From Nematopogon swammerdamellus (lineage: Eukaryota > Arthropoda > Insecta > Lepidoptera > Adelidae), in NCBI GenBank assembly GCA_946902875.1, contig OX336350.1, forward strand, positions 19,520,048-19,584,047: a stretch of DNA of 64,000 nt, written 5' to 3'. Both the position numbers and the translations under genes were made by a program. The notes beneath the pieces were generated by a model, which had not been told where the DNA came from, ran no database searches, and saw nothing but the letters and a program-made list of their open reading frames with translations. Of the stretch, positions 51,101-63,332 are shown piece after piece; position 1 is the first letter of the stretch; each line of letters begins with the position of its first letter.

Positions 51101-54100
51101 TTTATTTAGCATCTATTGGCAGTACACTGCGCTCAGATTTGTCATATTTACATTGTAACATTCCGCCAGTTCGATTATCACAGCGAAGAAGAACTGACAA
51201 GAAACTTCACTGGAAATTTTTTCAATGTCCACTTAGTCTATACAAAAATGTTTGCCACTGCCTAGACACGCATGAGGTAATCTGTGACGCATGTGCTGAT
51301 TTGTGACATGCAGCAATTCATGACAAAGTGAAAACATTTTTACTATTAAATTGTATGGACTACTGGTTTCTGTCACAAACCACCACATGTCGTTATCGCA
51401 TCATTAATTATATTTATTTATCATGTGATTCTGACAACTTCTGAAGTATATAGTATATACTTCAGAAGTAAGTAAGTAAGTATATAGTATATACTCTTAT
51501 ATGTAAAAAGTCCGGTGTATAGTGCCATCGTCAAATTTGATAAGAAATTTTATCAAGTCATTATTTGATTTTGTTAGTAAGCAAGTAACATACTACAATG
51601 TAGTATAAAATGTCGAGGGTAAAAAAAAGAAAAAAAATAGATACACAAGTACCCATTGTCTTAGAGATAGTAGAGAACATTACGTTATGTCATACTTTTG
51701 TACTTAATTTATTATGTGTCAGAATCACAAAATTCGTCAGTTAAGGCATCTTTAATACTGTAATAGCTTTTTTTGGTTAATATTTTTTTCAGGGTTATTT
51801 TGAAAGAATTTTCACCTAGATTCCTTATTTCCTGTGGTATTTTGTTATAAAATCTAACATGTAAAAAATGTAATAACATATAAAACTTTTTGACATTTTA
51901 GACAACCTATGTTTTATTCCCAGTTAAAGATTGTCCGAGTTAAAAGTGGAGACTAATAGATGCTTTCTTGCATAACAAATGTTTTGAAAGATGTAGGCAC
52001 CAGGTAAAGTCATTATTCCTATTTCATTAAATGCATAACGACAAGTGTCTCTAGGTTTCATTCCTAGTATACACAGTAGGGCTCTAGATGATGACCGTTG
52101 GAGTAACCGTGTCCTACACTGGCGGCCGTGGACAGGAAAACGGAGTGTGGGAAGACCACCCGCCAGGTCGGACGACGACATCAAGTACGTCGGCGGAAAG
52201 CAGTGGTTCCGTATCGCTGAAGACCGCGAGGACTGGGCGAAAATTGGAGAGGCGTATATCCAGCAGTGGACACTTACACGCTGACTGACTGACCGACGTA
52301 AAATACAAACAGAATAAGAAGAAGACCACGTGTGTTTTTCGAAATCTCCTCACTCCATGAAGCTAACAAAGAATCTCCTTTTGGCCTAGGAGGTGCAGAA
52401 ATTCCAGGAGTTCATCAACAGGACGGGCGGGCACCGCGGCGGCTGGGGCGAGCAGGAGCATGCGCTCTTCCTGTCGTGTCGACGTCACTGCGCCTGCGGC
52501 GCCGCCGGCACGCGTGCGGACGGGGCGTGGCTCGATAGGATGATTGACAACTTGCTGGAGAAGATACCAGGTGTGTGCTATGTAATTAATTGGGTGGGGA
52601 AGGCTGTGACGTAGGACCCCAGTTCCACTCCCCCCCCCCCCCCCTTCCACCTTCATTCTTCACCCGCAACCCAACCGACAAAAACATTAGCCTGTTTTAA
52701 AAAGAAAAGAAAAACTTCAGACACTAATCTCCGGAAAAGGTCAACACTCTCCCGTTTCGCAACTCCCCCTGGTCTCTATTTTTTTTACCACTCTGTTGAT
52801 TTAGTATTTCAGGGATGATAATTTTTCTTTATAAATAAAAATTAAATGTTGTTCGTCGGTATAAGCACATCATTCTAGAATGGCTGGACCGATTTAGCAA
52901 ATTTTTTTTTAATATTGTCCGCGACAGTCCGAATAAGATTTTTAGGGAATTTGTGCGGTGATTACGCGAAGTGATGCGAAGCGAAGCCGCGGTCAAAAGT
53001 GGTTTGAAGGAAATATTATAAAAGATAGTATGTAGGTATACCAGTGGCGGTTCCCCAGGTGAAGCAAGTGAAGCACCGCCTCACTTATCTTGAAAGTAAA
53101 GAAAAAAAAAACATTTCCAAATATCAAGAAAGAAAACTTAAAAAAGTCAAGTATATCCGATCCGAACTGATCACAATATTAGCGCGGAGGCGCGGAGGAG
53201 GCGGAGGCGGCTGGTGCGACGCGCGCGACGAAATACGTTAAAGATGTGTTAGTGCATCAACACCACCAGACACAGCACGCACACACACACAGACGTGACG
53301 TGTGACGTGTCACGTACGGCATGGCATATGGTGACTCACCCCGGTCCGGTGCGGCGACGAATCGCTTATTTTGATATCGCTTCACCAAGCGTAAAGACAA
53401 CAGGTTGACCTTGGAGGCTTTGGATGTAGGGAGCAGCTGAGGCTCTGATAAATGGCGCCGGACGAGACATCTATATCCAATTAAAAGAATGCAGAGCGAG
53501 ATGGGGCGATTCACGTTTTCTATAAGTCCGTTTGTTTTACCTCCGTGTTAACAAGATGGCGAAATTCGCACTAGTTACGGTAAGTTTCATAGCTCAATGG
53601 TATATGCTTCGCTTTTCAATCTAGTGACGTTGGTTCGAATCTCACTTTTGCGAATTATTTTTTTTTTGTTTTTAGGGTTCCGTATCCGGTACGGGACCCT
53701 ATTACTAAGCCTACGCCGTCTGTCTGTCTGTCCGTCCGTCCGTCTGTCTTTTTTTTTATGTAATCCGGTATGGGTGGCTGAGCCGGAGGGGCCAAAGCGC
53801 ATGCTCCGACCAGCCAATATCACCTCCGAGAAGGTAGGTGCCATACCGGAGACTTCCCTGGATTGCTGGCTATACTAGACTAGAGGAGAACACAGCCGAG
53901 GCTGCTATGCGGCAGCAGCAGGTGTAGGTATGCATACACGTAAATTTTTTCGTCAGAAAAAAACTCATTGTTACACGCCGACCGGATTCGAACCTCGCAC
54001 CTCTCGCATTTGAAGCCAATGCCCAAACCACTCGGCCACCCGCCGCTTGTCTGTCCGTCCGTCTGCCATAATTTGGTAGCCCGTTGAAATGTTCACAGAA

Positions 54101-57100
54101 AATGTGTTATTATGGCCGATATAACAAAAAATAATGAAAATAAGAAAAAGTAAAAAACTCACGGGGGTTCCCATAGATGGCGCGCGCGCATACACTTTTT
54201 GGTTTCAAATAGTGTATGCGCGCGCGCCATCTACCAAATAGATGATGAATCATTTTCTAATCGTGACTAACTAATATGAAGTATTTCATAACACGCCATC
54301 TAGATGGCGTGGCGTGTTATGAAATTCATCTAGTGGCGCTAGCCGTGACATGGCGATACGGTACCCTCGGTGCGCGATTCGATAGTAGTTTTTGGTTAAG
54401 TATTGTTAGGGCCAAAAAAAATTAGGTTTAGGTTTTCAATTTATCATAAAGTAATAGCAATGTAGGTGGATTTTTTAGTCGCCTCACTAAGATTTATAGG
54501 TCAAAGCCGCCACTGAGGTATACATATTGAATATGCGTAGCAGTGCAGCTTGGTAGTGCAGAGTGGAAGGAACGTACGTATGTACTACTGGTTAGCTTAG
54601 GGTCAGCTCACACCGAGACGCAACATGACATTTCAAGATAGCGATGCAATATAGAACTATTGTTTACTACACAAAATGGTACAAATTTTAGCGAGAACAG
54701 CGGCCCAACTTAGCTTTGTGCGCCATTGGACTGGCATTTAATATTGGTTACCCTGAGGACAACCCCTTTTATACCATACAAAACGGGTGACAAAATTGTC
54801 CCCTGGGTCACCCCTAAAAATTTGGTTAATTTTTTATTTTAAATAGTTCTCTTTTTTTTTCAATTGCCTATAAACCTAACTATTTTATACTTATTGATTT
54901 TCAACTAAGTAAGTAATAAATTGCAATTAAATTTTTTTTTTATTTGACTTTGCAGCTGGTTTTTACGTTACAAGAAAAAGTTGATCCACCCAGGTGCGTT
55001 ACAATTGCAGGCCTAGCAGAAGAAGATGTGTTGAACCACGAGAAATGGTACGGCGAGTACGCAAGGCTGAAGGCCGAGCAGCGAGCGGCGCTCGAGCGCT
55101 GGAGGGGCAGGAGGCAACTCGCGAAGCAACAGTTCAGGAGTTTTGAGTTACACTTGATGGTTTGTCAAATTATTCGTCAAAATGTTTTTTTTTTATGTAA
55201 TTAATGTTCAGATGCCCTATTAAGCCAACGCGACGTCACTACACTTTCTTTACTCCCATGCTAGCGAGTAGCGACCAACTACGCAAAAAATTCCATCATT
55301 CAACGCAGCTGTGAAATGTATGACAAAAACTTTGACTCAATCGATATCTTTGCTCTCTCGCTCAATACATTTAAGAGAAAATGTTTCGACATACTTAAAT
55401 ACTCCGTAGATACCTAGGTAGCAAGTAATTTATTTTCCCACTTATATAATTTTTTCTTGTTTGGATTAAAGTTACTTAAATCAACTTAGAATCTGTTAGG
55501 AAGATTTAATGTAAGATTTCTGTAGGAATTTAGTGTAGGTAAATACCTATAGTCTTTAGAATTATTATACAAGTGCATGATAATGTTAATAAGTATATAT
55601 ATTTATATACGGGGTTAGGAATAGGTTAATTTATTATTAATTGTTGAATAGGCTTAACATAATAGTTTAAGAATAGGCTAATTTACAATAAGTACTAAGA
55701 ATAGGTTAACGTATACAAGTTTCTAGACATATATACAAGTTTGAGTATAGGTCAATTATTACTGTCATAGAATAGGTATTGTTTTTATTTTCTTTTTTCT
55801 TCGTATGTATGTGTAGATTTTGGTTATAGTTCATTAATTTAAAAATAAATTAGTTCATTCAATACTACGTAGCATAGCATACATCCATATGTGGACACTT
55901 TGCTGGTTTAGATGTGTTCTATTAGTTACTATGTATTTAATGTACTATGTATAACTGTTTGTTGTCCCAAATAATAAATAAATAAATAAAATGTATGTAT
56001 GTTTGAAGTATGTATGTAATTTATAAGTTAGTTTTTAGTTTTTAGTGGTTTTTAGTTATAGTTTTTTTTTCTCTTTTTTAATTAGTTATATTTGTCTATT
56101 TAATTTGATAGGTAGTTATAGTTTGTGTATTGTGTATATTTTCCTGTTCATGTATAAATATAACTTAAAATATAAAAAAAAGTATGTAGTATGTGTGTAT
56201 GTTTAAACTCCGGAATCACTGAACAGATTTTGATGCGGTTTGCTTGCACCAATGGAAAGAGTAGTTCTTGAGGCTCACTATAGGCTATATATCATGTTAA
56301 TAGCCTTAGGGCTGAGCAGTATCAAAGAAATTATAAGGCGGGAGAGAGAGCGAGAATATAAGAGAATCGATTGTTTATTATAATATTTGCTTTTAAATCT
56401 GATTTGCTATTAAACGAGTCTACCGCAAACATGGATTCACCGCAAACGCAGCCGCGGGCAAAGGTATATAAAGCTTTATTTTTTAAATCCTATGACCGAC
56501 GTTACATAACATTAAGGCCCAATTGCGCCAACACGAATTTAGAGTTAAGTAGCGAGTTATGGATTTAAACGCGGTTCCCACAGTCAACGGGTACTAGCTT
56601 AACGAGTTAAACTGATTTATATCGTTAAATTCGTGTTGGCGCAATTGGCCCTTAAAATACACTACTTGTGTGCTTAGCACAGGTTTCCGGTGGCGAGCGG
56701 AAGAGGAATCTTTATGTTTTAAATTTGTAAATATAAATAATTCCATCTAGGTCCTACTAGGCATACTTACAATACAATTGTGTAGTACAACACCTATATA
56801 TATATATATTTTTTTTTTCAGAAACATCCCACAGCTACAAAGAATGTAAGGTCAGCTAAGCCCAAAGCCGCCCTCCAAAGAGCGTTGTTGGAAGAAAGAA
56901 AAACTAATTTGGGAAAAATTATAGAAAGCCAAGAATACGATAAAACAAACCCTCCCAACAACATAACAACAGAACGCCAGCTGCCAACTGACTCAACCTC
57001 CACTAGCACAAACACCGAATGTCTCTGCCACTCGACCAAAACTACGAACACTCAAACGGATGATGTCATTGTGGTTACAAACATTCCAAATGAAGACATT

Positions 57101-58365
57101 GCGGATTGCGAGAGAATTCGTACCAATTCGCATGACAACGAAGAATTAAATCAAAAGCAAGTAGTGCAAATTAAAAATGTAGGTAACTATCTTAAACCCA
57201 CGAAAACATGGAGCATAAAAACAGAAAAAGAAGACAAAGGCTTAGCCCCTAATTTGCATGACAACGAACAATTAAATCAAAAGGAATTAGTGGAAATTAA
57301 AAATGTTGGTAACTATCTTAAACCTACGAAGAAATGCAGCATAAAAACAGAAAAAGATGACAAAGGTTTAGCCGCTAATTCGCAAGACAACGAAGAATTA
57401 AATCAAAGGGAAGTAGTGGAAATTAAAAATTTAGGTAAACATACGAAGACATGCAGCATAAAAACAGATAAAGATGACAAAGGTTTAGCCGGTAATTCGC
57501 AAGACAACGAAGAATTCAATCAAAGGGAAGTAGTGGAAATTAAAAATGTAGGTAACTATCTTAAACCTACGAAGACATGGAGCATAAAAACAGAAAAAGA
57601 TGACAAGGGTTTAGCCGCTAAAGACTTCAGATTGCATATTCCTATGGCGAATGCTCCTAAATTGTGAGTTAGTTATTATCAATCATCATATCACCTATAC
57701 CTACCTACTTAATAAAGATTATCAAGTTTAAACGATGTACAGACACTAAGTATTGACCACCCACACTACAGACAGGCAGGAGGACACACGACACGGATCA
57801 TTGTTGCCCGGAACATTTTTATTATACTACTCCTTTGTACTATCTCCGTTAGTGTGAAGTCAATAGCTAAAAAATCCTTTAATCCTGAATGGACAAGTAT
57901 GTATATACATATTTAGGTATTAACTATATATTATATAAACTGTAATTCATTAATTTATACTTTTATGTATTTAATTTTATGAATAATAATTTGTAATTTA
58001 TAATTTTAACTAGTACGTACATATATATCTTACATTCCCACACTCAGTCGTTTGCTATCCATATGTATGACAGCCAGGACAGTGGGGACTGGCGTTTTTG
58101 GTTTTATGAACCGTGTATTCAATCAACGTTTTAACTTTCATTTCAATGCGTTTTCAGACTTAGAACAATTTTATTCTCAAATAAATATGTAAAAACAAAC
58201 ATTCCATATATGTAGTTACTAATATTTTGTTTAGGTTTGAATAAAGAAGTTCATGTTGGTTGGTTTGGTATTGAAAAACCTATTTGATCTCTAAATTGTT
58301 ACATTTTTTATTGTTTCAGGGGAATATCGAATTGGAGACGTTGTTTGGTTGAAGAACGTTCATAA
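48192..58365 (+). CDS. CCDC112: coiled-coil domain-containing protein 112
   Basis: Nine proposed exons: 48192-48400, 49114-49217, 49347-49465, 50617-50733, 52390-52570, 55011-55159, 56419-56463, 56822-57663 and 58320-58365; 603 residues. The diagnostic parts are KFQEFINRTGGHRGGWGEQE in exon 5, DVLNHEKWYGEYARLKAEQR in exon 6 (the HEKWY block of CCDC112), and the end LKPTKTWSIKTE, FRLHIP, LGISNWRR, matching the vertebrate YKPTKGW...LHIP...WRQGIQ end. Vertebrate CCDC112 is a poorly characterised centriolar-satellite-type coiled-coil protein. The long middle coiled coil of the human protein is not found. Exon 8 instead carries four 39-42-residue repeats of the C-terminal motif. The exon 6 donor (GTTTGT) and exon 7 are the least certain parts. 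Confidence 0.85.
49780..50010. repeat. dispersed retroelement tail, CCDC112 intron 3
   Basis: CAAGCTGTGCCCGCGGCTCC, ATCGGTTCAGTGGTTCTCGA and the AGACAGACAGACAC tract form a repeat whose start also occurs near 29383. Confidence 0.55.
50951..52290 (+). mobile_element. RTE 3' copy split by a 1-kb insertion, CCDC112 intron 4
   Basis: 50951-51072 and 52086-52290 are the two halves of the sequence present uninterrupted (complement) at 16423-16800: ISLRDMVRNEAIRRRTKVAD, then DDRWSNRVLHWRPWTGKR, EAYIQQWTLTR. The break falls after GCCGAAGAG. Confidence 0.8.
51073..52085 (-). mobile_element. LINE 3' end inserted in the RTE copy
   Basis: The minus strand at about 51890-51740 reads RFYNKIPQEIRNLGENSFKI, a LINE ORF2 C-terminal pattern. 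The + strand start TTGTTTATTGTTTATTG would be the complement of its tail. The remainder is AT-rich 3' UTR. Confidence 0.6.
53042..54515. mobile_element. hAT-type element with 8-bp target duplication, CCDC112 intron 5
   Basis: Ends CAGTGGCGG and CCGCCACTG, flanked by AGGTATAC at 53034-53041 and 54516-54523. Both hallmarks of hAT elements are intact. The interior is a patchwork: a SINE-2 copy (53750-54045, -), pieces of the GACA-microsatellite repeat (53675-53750, 54055-54415) and a tRNA-like module (53586-53645). No transposase recognised. Confidence 0.85.
53750..54045 (-). mobile_element. SINE-2 inside the microsatellite repeat inside the hAT element
   Basis: TAATCCGGTATGGGTGGCTG at the 3' end, AGTCTCCGGTATGGCACC-type body (complement) and the tRNA-like head complement ACTCGGCCACCCGCC at 54031. 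The flanking microsatellite repeat resumes on both sides (GTCTGTCTGTCCGTCC and CTGTCCGTCCGTC). Confidence 0.75.
55165..56400 (+). other. CCDC112 intron 6, AT-rich
   Basis: Low-complexity AT sequence with ATAGGTTAA-type repeats (55610-55770) and a TAAATAAATAAATAAA tract at 55975. No extra exon recognised, although the vertebrate coiled coil would be expected about here. Confidence 0.5.
57123..57618 (+). repeat. four-fold in-frame repeat within CCDC112 exon 8
   Basis: Units start at 57123, 57249, 57375 and 57492 (126, 126, 117 and about 126 bp). Each encodes a version of QDNEELNQREVVEIKNVG followed by NYLKPTKTWSIKTEKDDKG. The third has lost three residues (KHTKTCS). The repeated part contains the KPTKxW motif found once at the C-terminus of vertebrate CCDC112. 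Confidence 0.95.
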
Positions 58366-58426
58366 AAGTCAGCGATATCAATTAATTAGTCTACAGTACA
58401 AGAAAATGCATGATATTAATATCTAA

Positions 58427-58432
58427 AATAAA
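58427..58432 (+). terminator. CCDC112 polyadenylation signal
   Basis: AATAAA lies 62 bp downstream of the CCDC112 stop codon, the expected spacing for a short 3' UTR. Confidence 0.6.
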
Positions 58433-58499
58433 TGCACGCAACAACTTTAATACGTCCCATCCTCGTTTTATTTACCTACCTACCTACCTACATAACCTA

Positions 58500-59140
58500 T
58501 CTATCAAATGTCGAAATAGTAATTAAAAGTTATCTCAAGGTACCTTATTTTTAATTTTCGCGCGCGAAAATTAAAAATAAGGAAAATTAAAAACGAGCAC
58601 TAAGCAAGCTGCTGCAGACAACACCGTCCGTGTTGCGAAATAGAAATTTTATTAAAATTTTATTTTTAATTAAATTATTATTATTAATTGAAATAGGTAA
58701 GTACCTACTTATTTTATAATATATAGACTTATAATAGTTATCATTTTTTTGACAATTTATAATACGCTGTACAAACTCCTTGCTTTTTGCCGAATACCCC
58801 ATTCCGTTTAGTGAAAAGCACATATTATCAGATAATCATTTCATCGTCTGTGCGCTTGTGCAAATATTTTATTTAAAATTTTTGCCATTGCAAAAGCAAG
58901 TATTAAATATTGTTTTTTTTTTATCCGCATAAAAACCACAGACCTCGAATTTTACATCTATGATAGATAAAACAATATTTTCGGAAGTACTTCCGAAATT
59001 TATATTTCCCGCCAAAGTATAAGTACGTTTTCTCCGTTTTCTCCGCTAGGTTCGCTGGGGTGTCGATGCCGGCCGTCCAACGGTCGGCAGTTCGGCACGT
59101 ACGTGGTCGGCACCACAGATTATCTTCATTCCGACTTCGT
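58500..59140. other. AT-rich; fragments of MITE sequence
   Basis: TTATTTTTAATTTTCGCGCGCGAAAATTAAAAATAA at 58545-58580 is a palindrome. 58984-59018 shares ACTTCCGAAATTTATATTTC and CCGCCAAAGT with the MITE at 15492-15870. No gene seen. Confidence 0.55.
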
Positions 59141-60319
59141 TAGATGAGTGACTTGGGATCAATTCTGATGTCTCTCACTAACAGTTCTCCTCCTAAGAAA
59201 TTTTTATTTTCGGATATATTCGGAAATATACAAACTGTTTTGGTGGTTTAAAAAAATATTAACCCTAACCTAATGTTGAGGCGGTGCATGTCGTTTTTGT
59301 TACAAGTTTGTATTTCCCAAAATAATTCTTAGGAAAATAATTCTTCTATTCGAGCCGGCCGAGTGTTCACGGAAGGAGCCGCGATGTCTTTCGGGTGTCG
59401 TTTCCGTTCTTTGCGGTCGAGTCGAGACTTCAACGGGCGAACCTCATAACATAACCATTTCTTATGCCCTGGTACTTCGCTACACAAGCAATAGGCAACT
59501 GACGACGGTTGGATTGCCGACCGTCGGAACGTCTGTAGCAATGTCCCACGTCGGCCCTGACTTGGGCGGGTCCAGGTCGGGCGGGTCCAACCAAATCGGA
59601 ACGTCTGTTAATAGTTTAACCTAACCTAATGTTGAGGCGGTGCATGTCGTTTTTGTTACGTTTCTTTTCGAGCCGAGTGTTCACGAAAGGAGCCGAAATA
59701 TCTTTCAGGAACGCGGAGCCATGCTGCATGACACGACGAGTGGCTCGGGATCAATTCTGTTGGCTCTCGCTGACAGCTGTGACGTCATAGAGCCGAAAGC
59801 GAATCAAGGTAATGAGGATCAGTAAAGTAACAGCAAATTCAATAGAAATTATATCCACGTTGTTTTCTTTATGGCATAAGAATGGCATTATCTTTTTGAA
59901 TTATCAAAATCGGACCATTAGTTACGGAGATATTATCAACAAACTTAAGCCGTTTCTGCCACTAAAACTCAGTGCGCCGCGGCTACGTGTGACGTCACTC
60001 TATCTCTGACCCTCGCGCTCGCGCTAGCCAGCCAACGTGCAGTCATTCGTCGAGGGCTGTATCTCTTGAACCGTAATAGGTAGCCCGTTGAAATGTTCAC
60101 AGGATATTGTGTTATTATGGCCGATATAACAACAAATAATAAAAATAAGAAAAAGTAAAATAATCACGGGGGTTCCCATAGAAGAAACCAAGCGAGTTCG
60201 ACGCGCACTTTTTTTTTTTTTTTTTTATGGAACCGGCACTTGGCCGGTTTAAATAGTATAAATTTTGCATTGTGCCGAAATGTACAAATACGTCTATCAA
60301 AACGCCAGAGAAACTGATG

Positions 60320-60452
60320 TACCGTGTGAGGCCGGTACTTTAAAAGAATAGCCCCACTGCATCTCTCCCCGTGTATGTCGTAAAAGGCGACTAAGGGATA
60401 CGACTCCCTTCTTATATTACTAGGTGGAAGGGTTTAACCCGCCCGGGTTTGT
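60320..60452 (+). mobile_element. SINE-1 alternative 5' module, truncated at the 130-bp array
   Basis: ACCGTGTGAGGCCGGTACTT, TGTCGTAAAAGGCGACTAAG and GGTTTAACCCGCCCGGGTTT, after which the normal body is replaced by the first unit of the array. Confidence 0.75.
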
Positions 60453-60453
60453 A

Positions 60454-61705
60454 CTCATTTGGTGGGTTTGGACGAGTGTGCCATACTTCCACCAATACAC
60501 TTCGTGACGAGGGTCTGATGATGGAGACAGGAGGTAGACAGTGGAACTCTTCAACCGTTACTAGTAACCCTCTCGAGTTTGGGCTCATTTGGTTGGTTCG
60601 GAAGAGTGCTCCATACTTCCACCAATACACTTGGTGATGAGGGTCTGATGATGGAGACTGGAGGTGGACAGTGGAACTCTTCAACCGTTACTAGTAACCC
60701 CCTCGAATTTGGGCTCATTTGGTTGGTTTGGACAAGTGCTCCATACTTCCACCAATACATTTGGTGACGAGGGTCTGATGATTGAGACAGGAGGTGGACA
60801 GTGGAACTCTTCGACCGTTATTAATAACCCCCTTTAGTTTGGGCTCATTTGGTTGGTTTGGACGAGTGTCCCATACTTCTACTAATACACTTGGTGACGA
60901 GGGTCTGATTATGGAATCAGGAGGTGGATAGTGGAACTCTTCAACCGTCTAGTAACCCCCTTGAGTTTAGGCTCATTTGGTTGGTTTGGACAAGTGCTCC
61001 ATACTTCCACCAATACACTTGGTGACAGGGGTCTGATGATGGAGTCAGGACGTGGACAGTGGGACTCTTCAACAGTTTCTAGTAACCCCTCGAGTTTGGG
61101 CTCATTTGGTGGGTTTGGACGAGTGTCCCATACTTCCACCAATACACTTTGTGATGACGGTCTGATGGTGTCAGGAGGTTGAAAGTGGAACACTTCAACC
61201 GTTACTAGTAACCCCTTCGTCTAATCAAATGAGCCCAAACTTGAGGGGGTTATTAGTAACGGTCGAAGAGTTCCACTGTCCACCTCCTGTCTCCATCATC
61301 AGACCCTCGTCACCAAGTGTATTGGTGAAAGTATGGAGCACTCGTCCGAACCAACCAAATGAACCCAAACTCGAGGGTTTACTGGTAACGGTTGAAGAGT
61401 TCCACTGTCCACCTCCTGTCTCCATCATCAGACCCTCGTCACTAAGTGTATTGGTAGAAGTATGGGACACTCGTCCAAACCTACCAAATAAGTCCAAACT
61501 CGAGGAGATACTAGTAACGGTTGAAGAGTTCCACCAACCACCTCCTGATGCCATCATCAGACCCTTGTCACCAAGTGTACTAGTAGAAGTATGGGACACT
61601 CGTCCAAACCATCCAAATGAGCCCAAACTCGAGGGAGTTACTAGTAACGGTTGAAGAGTCCCACTACCCACCTCCTTATTCCATCATCAGACCCTCGTTA
61701 CCAAG
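60454..61705. repeat. head-to-head 130-bp tandem arrays (6 direct, 4 inverted)
   Basis: CTCATTTGGTTGGTTTGGAC recurs at 60454, 60584, 60714, 60844, 60972 and 61101. After 61215 the same unit runs as its complement (CCAAACCAACCAAATGAGCC-type starts near 61227, 61358, 61487 and 61615). Frames are open on both strands, but the mostly 130-bp period is not a multiple of three, so the direct arm is unlikely to be coding. Confidence 0.93.
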
Positions 61706-61859
61706 TTGAAATTATCATATCATTGTATTGTCACGGGTACTCAATGTGTGTGCAAAGTTTCATTAGAATCGGTTCAGTAGAAGTAGTTGAAAAAGTTGTC
61801 GCAAAGTTGTTGAAACAAATAAACAAGGGGTCAAGCTAAATAAAACCGTTTAAAAATAG

Positions 61860-62750
61860 TTTCTGTTCCGGATCGACTTCTCAGGGCAGGGGACTGTAGG
61901 TGTTGGAGATGCGTTGCCCGTCACTGCAGAGCGGTTACAGCGGGTGTGGAGACCGTATCTTCTTTCTCCGTCGCACGGATCGGTGACCGTCTCGCTCTTG
62001 CGCGACCGACGCAGACGGGCGTGCGGCTCGGTAACGTCACTCGCGATGGTCGTTCGCGGGTGGTGCGATGTGTCGACCGTAGGTGTGCTTCACTTCTTCT
62101 TCCTCGACCGTTACGCTAGGGCGCAGGGAGGTGGTGTTCTTCCTCGATCGACACGCCACGTGGCGTAGGGAGGTAATCCTCGACCGTAACGCCACGGGGC
62201 GCCGGGAGGTGGTGGTGCGATGGCTCGACCGTACGCCGCGAAGCGCAGGGAGGTAATCCTCAACCGTCACGCCTCGGGGCGCCGGGAGGGAAACGTAGCG
62301 CAGCGTTTAGGTAAAAGAAATGCGTGGGTGGCTTTACGAAGCCACGCACTGAGTAGCACCCGGGACGTGCGTGGGTGGAGCACTCGCCGCGAGAAGAACC
62401 GTCCGATCGGCCGAGGCAGTCGTTCCGCTCTGAAGTCTCTCTTCCGACTGTGCGCTCCTCGGTCGACCGGTGCGCCGAGCTCAGGCTCAAGGCGTTTTCT
62501 CTTCGTGGTGTTGCGGCGAATACTGAATGAACGGTCCGAAACGTGCTATATTTGTATACGCGCGGGCGCGCCGAGCGCCGCGGATGCTGAGATCTCATCT
62601 CGACAGATCTCGCAGCCTCCGCTGGACCAATCACAGCGCTCTGCGCCCGCGCCGCACGCCTCGGCCCGGTTCATTTCACTAACCAGTTTGGCGAGTGCAC
62701 ACCTCCCATCTGTCCCGAATGAAACCCAGTACGCAGCAACATATTTATTT
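61860..62750 (+). other. GC-rich block with imperfect 60-bp repeats, function unknown
   Basis: CTCGACCGTAACGCC and GGGGCGCCGGGAGG-type segments recur about five times between 62095 and 62290. A 178-residue frame (62220-62756) is arginine-rich and follows CpG-rich base composition, so I do not take it as a gene. Downstream is TTATCTATCTTA-type low complexity (62757-62900). Confidence 0.45.
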
Positions 62751-63263
62751 TTGTAAACTTATTCTATCTTATATATCTTAAACTACGACTATCTATCTTA
62801 GTCTAACTTATCTATCTTAACTAGGCCCATATATCTCTATCTAACTTATATATCTTAATCCTACTTACATAACTTAACTAAATTCTTACATCTCTAGCCT
62901 TACATATCTTAACGTATTTGTACATTTCGGCACAATACAATATTTATACATTGTGAAAAAGTGAAACCAGGCACAAATCGGATACTTAATTAGTTTTAAA
63001 CACAAATTAACCAAACATAAACACTGCGCGCCTTATCACTCACTTCCAACAGCTAACTGGCGGCGTGCGACCCAGTGACGTCACGCACTCCGCGGCGCGA
63101 CTAGTCGAAGATCGGCGCATCCATTTTATTGCTACTAGCTAATTTTTGGTCGTACGACAAAAATAATTACACCAATGTTTTGGAATTTTCATGGACTTCA
63201 ATACTACATTCAAAACTAAAAACCACGTTGATCCTCATTCGATATTCGTTTGTTCGTTTAAGT

Positions 63264-63332
63264 GATTTCGTAGCTCAGGGGTGAGGGTCTAGGAATAGTA
63301 GTTTTATGACCTGGGTTCGAATCCCATAAAAT
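63264..63332 (+). repeat. tRNA-like module
   Basis: TTTCGTAGCTCAGGGGTGAG as A box and TGGGTTCGAATCCCA as a canonical B box. The separation and unpaired arms make it a SINE head or tRNA relic and not a tRNA gene. Confidence 0.6.

Noticed and set aside
53586..53645. tRNA gene or short first exon MAKFALVT with GTAAGT donor
   Set aside because: A TAGCTCAATGG and GGTTCGAATCTC pair is seen, but it lies inside a hAT element among other repeats. No downstream exon fits the short coding stretch.
61225..61671. Repeat protein on either strand of the 130-bp array
   Set aside because: Frames are open on both strands and the direct-arm period is mostly 130, so frame is not kept between units. No start context or family match.
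62220..62756. 178-codon arginine-rich frame
   Set aside because: Arginine, serine and alanine bias follows the local GC content, an overlapping minus-strand frame is equally open, and no domain is recognised.
63264..63332. tRNA gene
   Set aside because: A canonical B box is present, but no acceptor stem or anticodon arm can be folded, and the module recurs in repeats.
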